Shown: in pieces, positions 57,960 through 64,000 of the stretch
How positions within the stretch are numbered: the stretch's first letter is position 1
Layout: each line of letters begins with the position of its first letter
From: Candidatus Blastococcus massiliensis AP3
Lineage (GTDB): Bacteria; Actinomycetota; Actinomycetes; Mycobacteriales; Geodermatophilaceae
Length of the DNA stretch: 64,000 nucleotides
NCBI RefSeq assembly: GCF_000582785.1
Contig: NZ_HG931175.1
Span: 78,787 to 142,786, forward strand
Direction: 5' to 3'
Made by a program: the position numbers and the translations under genes
The notes under the pieces: generated by a model
Databases searched by the model: none
Told to the model about the DNA's origin: nothing
Seen by the model: the letters and a program-made list of their open reading frames with translations, nothing else

Positions 57960-58570
57960 GGCTGACCGCCCGCGATCCCGAGGACTTCCCGCATCCGGTG
58001 GACCGTCAGGGCGCATCGTTCCGCGAGCCTCTGCTGTTCTTTGACCAGTTCGGGCGGGCTGGCGGTGCCAGGCGGCTCGAGCACGACCAGGTGTGCGTCG
58101 AGCCCATCGAGAGCGGAGGCGCGCAGCGCCGCCCACAGTAGGTTCTTGAAGTTCCGGCTGTGATCCCACGCGATGTACGCGGTGGCCCCATCGATTTCGC
58201 CGAGGCAGTGCAGCGGCTTGCTTCCGAGCGACCCCTCGACGAGGGTCGCGGTCGGACCGAGCGCATGACGCACAACGTCGTTGGGTCCAGTTCCGCCCTG
58301 GCGGCCGTACGCGGCGAATCGGCCGGCGCCCCGGAGCGCTCGCCCGTACTCCTTCATCGGCCCGTCCTTGATCCAGGACCGGGCCTGCTCCGGGGTCATG
58401 AACCGTGTGAGGGGTCCGCCGACTCGCTCGTCCTCGATCCACCGGTTAAAGGTCGCGGTTCGGTCCGCGAGCGGCAGGGTCTGCCAACCGAGCCGATCGG
58501 CGTCGGCGTAGATGGCGCGGACGACCTGCTCGCGGACCGAGGGCGGCAGGAGCTTGTCTCGGTTGCTCAT
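57956..58570 (-). CDS. Unknown protein in the Dcm-Vsr-helicase-MORC operon, 204 aa
   Basis: A soluble 204-aa protein with start MSNRDKLLPPSVREQVVRAI. The first part is helical (TFNRWIEDERVGGPLTRFM, MTPEQARSWIKDG); the second half shows strands such as KPLHCLGEIDGATAYIAWDH that could fit a nuclease or a SET/Rossmann-like core, without a clear motif. ATGA overlaps at both ends tie it to vsr and the helicase gene. I do not recognise it; a restriction or specificity subunit is a reasonable guess. Confidence 0.7.
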   Translation of the reverse strand: MSNRDKLLPPSVREQVVRAIYADADRLGWQTLPLADRTATFNRWIEDERVGGPLTRFMTPEQARSWIKDGPMKEYGRALRGAGRFAAYGRQGGTGPNDVVRHALGPTATLVEGSLGSKPLHCLGEIDGATAYIAWDHSRNFKNLLWAALRASALDGLDAHLVVLEPPGTASPPELVKEQQRLAERCALTVHRMREVLGIAGGQP

Positions 58571-60222
58571 GCCGGGAGCACGTCGGGGTCAAGGAACTGC
58601 AGGCGTGCTTCGTCGTTCGCAGTTTCGATGTCGGCCGCATCCAAGATCCACTGCTCGAGAAGACTCTCGGCTCGCACATCGTTGAACTCGATCTTGCTGT
58701 GCGGGACACGCGGCAGCACTTCCACATCCGCCGCGCCGATCTGACGCTTCAAGGTGAGTAGGGCCGCAACCCGGCGGATGTCGCTCACGAAGTCGAGTGC
58801 AAGAACGTGGCTCTTGCCCTGACGCAGCCGTAGTCCTCGCCCGAGCTGCTGCACGAAGATCCGCCGGCTGTGCGTGACGCGCGCGAACGCCAGGATGTTC
58901 ACATCGGGCACATCGACGCCCTCGTTGAGGATGTCGACCGCGATCAGGAGGGGGACGCGTCCGGCTCGGAAGTCGAGGAGCCGCTGCTGCCGTTCCCGCT
59001 TCGGCATGTCCGTGTGGATCGTGGCGGCGGCGCGCCACTGCGGATGCCGGCGCAGCAGAGTCTGCATGTGCTCGCAGTGCGGGATCGTCTGGCAGAACAC
59101 GATGCCGCGGGGGCTGGCGGTCGAGTGCCAGGCGTCGACGAGAGCGTCGACGACGGCCTCGTCCCGCTGCACGAGGAAGAGCTTGCTGTTTAGCTCTTTG
59201 AGCGAGTACTGATGCTCGCTCACGGCCTTGACCGCGTCCCAGTCGATGTTGTCGACGAACAGCCGGTAGTCAACGGCCGCGAGGTAGCCACGCCGCATCC
59301 CTTCCTCAATCCCGAGCCGGTAGCTGGCCCGGCCGAACCGGTGCTCGATGTCGTACTGGTCGTTGCGCCAGGGCGTCGCGGTGACACCGAACTGCAAGCT
59401 GCTGTTGAGCTCGGTCAACAGCTGGTCAAACTGTCCTGTCTCGGCGACATGGTGTGTCTCGTCGACCATGATCAGGCCGGGTCGCCAGCCGCGAAGGACC
59501 GCGTCGAGTGCACTCGTGACCGTCGCGCACGTGACGCCCGACAGGTCGCGGGGCTTGTCGTCGCCGGTCAGAACCTGCGTCTTGACGCTCTTGGGCAGGT
59601 GGCGCCACAGGGAGCGCTCAAGCTGGTTGACAAGGTCCTTGGTGTGGGCGACGACCAGTACGTCACGGTCTCGGTTCTCCCGTAGATACCGGCCGATGAT
59701 CTCGCCGCCGACCACGGTCTTGCCGAGCCCGGTCGCGAGGATCAGGAGCGCGCGCCGGCGCGCCGTCAGGTCCGCCCACATCGCCGACACGGCCTCGTCT
59801 TGGTAGTCGCGAAGACTGAGGGCTTCGTGCTCGTCGGCGTTGCTCGCGAGCGCCTGCAGCATGCTGCCGTTCCACACCTTGACGTCCCGACCAACACGGC
59901 CGAGCACGTGCGCACGCTCCAGCGCGGCCGCCGACAGATGCGTGTTCGTCAGGACGACACCACGGTCGGCGCCGTAGTGGTCCCACGCGCGCGTGACCTC
60001 CTCGACCGCGTCGGCGTTGACGGCGCCGCGGCTCTTCCACTTGGCCTGGAAGACCCAGAGCTTGCCGTTGCGGGTGCCGAGCAGGTCCCCGCCATGATCG
60101 CCGCTGCCGTCGATGTTGACGACGTCAGAGAAGCCGAGCTGCCCGAGGAGGCGCTCCATCTGCCGGGTGAAGCGGTGCGGCCCGCCGTCCAAGAGCAGCT
60201 GCGGCGCGACGTATGACGTCAT
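58567..60222 (-). CDS. Mrr-like nuclease domain fused to a DEAD/DEAH-box helicase
   Basis: A 551-aa protein. Residues 15-110 form a PD-(D/E)XK domain: G-x-x-G-G-D46 followed by VFQAKWK (Q59, K61). A superfamily 2 helicase follows with Walker A ATGLGKT (about 162-168), DETHH box, the SAT-like FGVTATPW, and motif VI VQQLGRGLRL. This architecture fits a DNA translocase that cuts unmodified DNA. ATG at 60220-60222, chosen over a longer frame, and ATGA overlaps with both neighbours. Confidence 0.9.
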   Translation of the reverse strand: MTSYVAPQLLLDGGPHRFTRQMERLLGQLGFSDVVNIDGSGDHGGDLLGTRNGKLWVFQAKWKSRGAVNADAVEEVTRAWDHYGADRGVVLTNTHLSAAALERAHVLGRVGRDVKVWNGSMLQALASNADEHEALSLRDYQDEAVSAMWADLTARRRALLILATGLGKTVVGGEIIGRYLRENRDRDVLVVAHTKDLVNQLERSLWRHLPKSVKTQVLTGDDKPRDLSGVTCATVTSALDAVLRGWRPGLIMVDETHHVAETGQFDQLLTELNSSLQFGVTATPWRNDQYDIEHRFGRASYRLGIEEGMRRGYLAAVDYRLFVDNIDWDAVKAVSEHQYSLKELNSKLFLVQRDEAVVDALVDAWHSTASPRGIVFCQTIPHCEHMQTLLRRHPQWRAAATIHTDMPKRERQQRLLDFRAGRVPLLIAVDILNEGVDVPDVNILAFARVTHSRRIFVQQLGRGLRLRQGKSHVLALDFVSDIRRVAALLTLKRQIGAADVEVLPRVPHSKIEFNDVRAESLLEQWILDAADIETANDEARLQFLDPDVLPA

Positions 60223-62558
60223 GCCGCGTCGTCCGCGAGCTCGGCTTCCAGCAGCCAGATCGACAGGCGTCCACGCTGGAGTTCTTCGGGGCTGCGACGG
60301 ATCGGCTGGTCGGACAGCGCAGCGACGTCCGACAACAGGTCCGTTACGCGCTCGAGGCCAGCGCGCCGGGCGGTCTCGTCGGTGAGGCTGACGTAAGAGG
60401 TCCGGAACACCTGCGCGTCGAGGAACGCGTCCGGGCGGGTGTTCACGACACGAACGAGGCACAGGGCCGGTGCGTAGTCCAGCCAGTCGCCGCTGCTGAT
60501 GACGTCCTCCCAGTCGCCTCGGCCGCCTTCGATCGCGAACTTCTGCTGCGTCGCGGCGCGCTCGGTCTCGCTCAGGCGCTGCCAGTAGCCGCTGCTGTTG
60601 CCGGCGATGACAGGCTGCATGGTCTCTCGGATCCGAGACACCAGCCGGTCCGCGTTCTCCTTCAGGTGTGGCCCGGTGACCTTCTGATCAGGCAAGCAGC
60701 GCTGCTTGAGCCGTGCGAACAGGTCGCCAAGATCGTCGGTGCCGCCGTCGCGGGTCCGCATGAAGTCGGCCAGCTCGAACACGACGAGGTCGCGAATCTC
60801 TACGGCGAACTCGGTGAAGATCGGGTGCTCAGCGTCGATAAATATCTCGACCGCGGCGCCCCGCACCGTGCCGATGTACACGGGCCGGGGCGGCTCGCCC
60901 GCGGGTCCTATCTGGTCCCGATGCCCGGTGACCCGCCAGGCCGCGTCGACCTTGACCGCGGCGCCGCGTCCCGGAAGCCCGAACGGCGTCTCTAGGTCCG
61001 AGACGGGCCGGGCGTCGGTACGCCAGCGGGCCCTACGCTCGTCCTCTGTCTCCCGGACGGGCTCCGACGGCGGCTCGGGCTGTCCTTCGCCGGGCGCCGG
61101 GTCGTCGTCGAGTCCGGCCTGGCGCCGAATCTCGTCCGGATCCCCCTCGGCCGGCGGCTCCTCGGCTCGCGGAGTGGGGTTGTCGTGCTCGTAGGCAGCC
61201 CGGTACCAGCGTTCGTCCGTCTCGTACTCGTTCTCGCCCTTGCGGAACAGCTCCGCCCACTCGCGGGCGCGCTCGTGAATCGGGCCTCGGTCGTCGCCGG
61301 GCGTCAGGTACTTCACGCCGGCGTCATTGCGCCGGTAGCCCGTTATCAGCCGCGCGAGCGGGCTCGTGTTCGCCGTGGCGAAGCCGAGCTGGCGCGCCTT
61401 TTCCGGAAGTAGGGGGCCCTCGCCCCGCAGCACGCGCTTGACCTTGGTCCAGTCCGGGCTGCCGTACTCGAACGCGTTCTTTTGATAGTTAACCGCGACG
61501 TGGTCGACGTGGATCTCGCCGATGAGGCGGCCCTGACCGTTCGGGATTTCGACCGGGTACTCACGCAGGCCGCCGCCGGAGGGCTCGTCCGGGTCGACCC
61601 ACGAGAACAGGCTCTTGTCGCGGAGAAGGATCTTGCGGCCATTGCGGAGGAAGTCAATGCCGAAGTCGCTCTGGTGCAGGTACCGCTGGACGCCAACCCA
61701 GCCCCAGATGCGCCGCTCACGCCGATCGAGACGGTGACTGTTGCAGCGCACGCACGCCTGCTCGCCCAGGTCGTCCTGCCACTGGCCGCAATGCAGGCAG
61801 GCGAGCCGATCGGTCAGCGGGATGTCAATGTTGATGACGGCGGGGATCTGGTCACCCTTGCGGACCACGCTGCGCTCGGGCGACCACGTGCACGGTCGAC
61901 GCGGCTTCACAGCCTGTCGGTCCACGACCAGCCGGAAGTCGCGCTGCGTCAGCAGGTAGCTGTAGACGTCCCCCAGGACGTTCCGGATCGCCGGCTGGCG
62001 GCGCACGAGCGCGTCGTGGTGCTCCGGCTTGAGGTCCTTGATCAGGATCTCAGTGCCGCGATCCTCCGGGTTTTCCTTCGGCTCCGTGCGTACGGGCACG
62101 TTGAAGTGGCCCTGGGCCTGCATGGCGGGCAGGTCGATCGTCACGACGGTCCAGTGTGAGGCGTCCGCGCGAGCCGTGCGGACTACAGCGGTGCTGCCGA
62201 GCCGGGCGGTCGCGATGTTGAAGCCCATGCCGAACAAGCCAAGCTGCCCGAAGCGATCGTTGCTGGTCCAGCCGGCGCGCAGTGCGTTCTGAAGATCACC
62301 GAGGCTCAGGCCCGGGCCGTTGTCCTTGACCCAGACTTCAGCGGTCCGCGGGTCGCTGTTGCGGCCGGGGAGCGTGACGGTGACGGTCGGCTCCTCCAGG
62401 TTCGGGTGGCGGAGGAACTCGTCGAAGGCGTTGTCGATGAGCTCAGCAAGACACTGCCACGGGGCGAACTCGATGTCGCCGAGAACGCTCAAGAGCCGGG
62501 GGTGCGGCTGGAGGTCGATCACCTCGGGCTGGGCCTGCGTCTTCATCATCACCTTCAT
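60219..62558 (-). CDS. MORC/Hsp90-like GHKL ATPase
   Basis: A 779-aa ATPase of the GHKL type. The N-box is AELIDNAFDEF (39-47), the G1 box VKDNGPGL (77-84) and the G2 box GLFGMGF (107-113). A second S5-like domain holds a four-cysteine zinc ribbon (CLHC...CVRC, about 250-275). An acidic Pro/Glu linker near 475-530 leads to a helical C-terminus. MORC-like ATPases in bacteria are reported beside restriction genes and may clamp DNA. The first of several nearby ATGs is used; one four codons on has AAGGTG before it. Confidence 0.88.
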   Translation of the reverse strand: MKVMMKTQAQPEVIDLQPHPRLLSVLGDIEFAPWQCLAELIDNAFDEFLRHPNLEEPTVTVTLPGRNSDPRTAEVWVKDNGPGLSLGDLQNALRAGWTSNDRFGQLGLFGMGFNIATARLGSTAVVRTARADASHWTVVTIDLPAMQAQGHFNVPVRTEPKENPEDRGTEILIKDLKPEHHDALVRRQPAIRNVLGDVYSYLLTQRDFRLVVDRQAVKPRRPCTWSPERSVVRKGDQIPAVINIDIPLTDRLACLHCGQWQDDLGEQACVRCNSHRLDRRERRIWGWVGVQRYLHQSDFGIDFLRNGRKILLRDKSLFSWVDPDEPSGGGLREYPVEIPNGQGRLIGEIHVDHVAVNYQKNAFEYGSPDWTKVKRVLRGEGPLLPEKARQLGFATANTSPLARLITGYRRNDAGVKYLTPGDDRGPIHERAREWAELFRKGENEYETDERWYRAAYEHDNPTPRAEEPPAEGDPDEIRRQAGLDDDPAPGEGQPEPPSEPVRETEDERRARWRTDARPVSDLETPFGLPGRGAAVKVDAAWRVTGHRDQIGPAGEPPRPVYIGTVRGAAVEIFIDAEHPIFTEFAVEIRDLVVFELADFMRTRDGGTDDLGDLFARLKQRCLPDQKVTGPHLKENADRLVSRIRETMQPVIAGNSSGYWQRLSETERAATQQKFAIEGGRGDWEDVISSGDWLDYAPALCLVRVVNTRPDAFLDAQVFRTSYVSLTDETARRAGLERVTDLLSDVAALSDQPIRRSPEELQRGRLSIWLLEAELADDAA

Positions 62559-63410
62559 CTGGAGGACTACTCGGATCGTGGCAGCATGTACCGACAGAAG
62601 CGGCGGACCGGCCAGGGGACGTGTCCCCTTGTCGGTGACCGCGCTTGTAGTGCTTGGCCTACTTGTCGTGCTTGGCGTGCTTGCTGAGCGCCGTGCCTGT
62701 GCGGAGGACTGCCGCCTCGGCAGTGCTCGTTCCTCGCGTCCTCCACTCAGACGACGGTGCGACGGTCAGTCAGATACGGCAGCCCGCAGTTGGTGCCGTT
62801 GATCAACGTCCGGGCGACGCTGGTGAACGATGCCGGGCTGAACGGCAGCCACCGACGGTGTGTGCCGAAGCCACCCGGAGCCTATAAGCGCTGAAACCCG
62901 GTGACGTCTTTCAAACAACATGCGGGCGTTTCGCATCGGCCGGCGGGAGAACCAGTTGCGGTCACTGCGCACCACGGCTGTCACCCCGCTGCGATCTTGT
63001 CGGACGAACCCGTACTGATGCACGAGTCCGAGTCCCGCGACGACCGAGGAGCGCGAGCCATCTAGCACCCAGGACCTTGCCTACGCTCGCTGCCCGAGCG
63101 AACAAGTCGCGTCCCCTGCTGACGGCTCTACCGCCCCCTCCTCGTCACTCAAGAGTCCAAGATCACCAGCCGACACACGTCTTGCATTTCGGGCGGCCCG
63201 TCCGTGGCGGTCCGCTGGCAGGTGACGGGCGTCCAAGCCCAGGTGACGCCTGATGGTTCGTGATGCGAAGCCTTGGTCGTTGCGCCGGGATCTGCGTCAT
63301 GTCCCCGTCTACGCGACCGACGAGGGGCCCTTGCCGACACTCTCGCGCCACCGAGCTACTGGAGAAGTGCGGCAGCTGTAGTGGAGTCCGCCTTCCTACG
63401 GTCGGCAGCC
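62559..63410. other. Intergenic stretch between the defence operon and the relaxase
   Basis: About 850 nt without a convincing gene. It should hold the promoter of the MORC-Dcm operon near its left end. A minus-strand frame of 100 codons (62766-63068) has an odd but not impossible composition (SDRNWFSRRPMRNARMLF) and could be a gene remnant. Confidence 0.35.
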
Positions 63411-64000
63411 GTGATGACGCTGCACAAGCTGACCGCCGGGGACGGCTACACGTACCTGACGCGGCAGGTGGCAGCGTTCGACGCGACGGAGCGGGGTCAC
63501 GCTGGCCTGGGTGACTACTACTCCCAGCGCGGAGAGTCGCCGGGCAGGTGGAACGGCAACGGCCTGGCCGGGCTCGGCGGAGTGAGTGCCGGTCAGCCCG
63601 TCACCGAGGAACAGATGAAGTCGCTTTTCGGGGAAGGCCGGCATCCCGACGCGCTGCGGCTCGAGAAGGAGGCCCTGGCCCGGGGACAGACACCGCAGGA
63701 GGCGCGGGCAGCAGGGGCCCTGGGGCGGGGCTTCTATGTCTTCGCTCCTCAGGCCGACGGGTTCCGAGCCCGCTGCGCAGAGGAGTTCGCCGCCTCTAAC
63801 GCTGCCCACGGGCAGCCCGCCACCGCCCCAGTCCCGGACGACTACCGAGCGAAGATCCGTAGCGACCTCGCCCGGGTCATGTTCGCTGAGGCCTACGGCC
63901 GCGCGCCGCGCGATGCCCGCGAGCTGTCGGGGTTCCTCGCCCGGGTCTCACGGCCGGCGACGAAGGCGGTGGCCGGCTACGACCTCACCTTCTCCCCCGT
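63411..64000 (+). CDS. TrwC/MobF-type conjugative relaxase, N-terminal part (gene runs off the window)
   Basis: The first 196 codons of a relaxase that nicks the origin of transfer and leads DNA into the recipient. The start MTLHKLTAGDGYTYLTRQVA, with paired tyrosines, and the following GDYYSQRGESPGRWNGNGLAGLG are typical of MobF proteins of actinobacterial plasmids and ICEs. The downstream His triad and helicase domain are beyond the window. GTG at 63411 lies 8 nt after TACGGT; ATG at 63414 is an alternative. Confidence 0.9.
   Translation, partial: MMTLHKLTAGDGYTYLTRQVAAFDATERGHAGLGDYYSQRGESPGRWNGNGLAGLGGVSAGQPVTEEQMKSLFGEGRHPDALRLEKEALARGQTPQEARAAGALGRGFYVFAPQADGFRARCAEEFAASNAAHGQPATAPVPDDYRAKIRSDLARVMFAEAYGRAPRDARELSGFLARVSRPATKAVAGYDLTFSP

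Larger units (their letters stand above)
49222..64000. mobile_element. Left part of an integrative conjugative element or genomic island at tRNA-Leu
   Basis: The tRNA is followed by a tyrosine integrase pointing towards it, defence genes of lower and more varied GC, and the beginning of a TrwC-type relaxase at the window edge. The housekeeping synteny of 1-49,100 stops here. The right attachment site should repeat the 3' end of the tRNA beyond position 64,000. Confidence 0.7.

Noticed and set aside
62766-63068. 100-codon minus-strand frame before the relaxase
   Set aside because: No ribosome site, family feature or conserved motif could be seen; kept only as a possible remnant in the region note.
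49222-64000. CRISPR array in the defence island
   Set aside because: No regularly spaced repeats of 20-40 nt were seen on either strand.

Overview
The window is about 73% GC and comes from a free-living actinobacterium. It carries a full Pup-proteasome locus (pup, dop, pafA, prcB, prcA, mpa, pafB, pafC), the mycothiol ligase mshC, and a gene order that closely follows the helY-tat-paf-metH-mshC-uppP region of Mycobacterium tuberculosis. Protein style, heavy GTG start use and gene content suggest Geodermatophilaceae (Blastococcus/Modestobacter/Geodermatophilus). That family placement is inference.

Positions 1-18,100 hold the proteasome neighbourhood: helY (partial), a lipid kinase, tatC, tatA, pafC-pafB, a divergent DUF3866 gene, a nucleotidyltransferase, an SDR, pafA, two accessory genes, prcA-prcB, an endonuclease VII-like gene wedged between prcB and pup, pup, dop, a divergent hydrolase, mpa and trmI. 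Pup tags substrates, PafA ligates it, Dop removes it, Mpa unfolds the tagged proteins and PrcAB degrades them. PafBC is the WYL-type regulator pair of the mycobacterial DNA-damage response.

Positions 18,200-49,100 are ordinary chromosome: a RecB-like nuclease, a HAD phosphatase, a sortase with a probable secreted substrate, copC-copD, metH, a PAC2 protein, a tautomerase, a SARP-type regulator, a dGTPase, mshC, the SCO1664/DUF3090/phosphatase trio, uppP, an aldo-keto reductase, a RecD2-like helicase, a glycine-betaine ABC transporter (proV-proW-proX), redox enzymes and an M20 peptidase. At least 14 genes start 6-7 nt after a TANNNT box, which points to leaderless transcripts. Two families of dispersed inverted-repeat elements lie mainly between genes.

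Positions 49,222-64,000 look like the left part of an integrative conjugative element at a tRNA-Leu(GAG) gene: a tyrosine integrase, a tRNA-Gly(UCC) 3' fragment, and then a defence block on the minus strand, followed by the start of a TrwC/MobF relaxase. The defence block has an FRG-domain plus DUF262 pair, a small unknown protein, an HNH nuclease, a zinc-ribbon/HEPN-like protein, and a tightly overlapped set of Dcm methyltransferase, Vsr nuclease, an unknown 204-aa protein, a nuclease-helicase fusion and a MORC-like GHKL ATPase. This block is the most promising place for an undescribed or poorly described system. The right end of the element lies outside the window.
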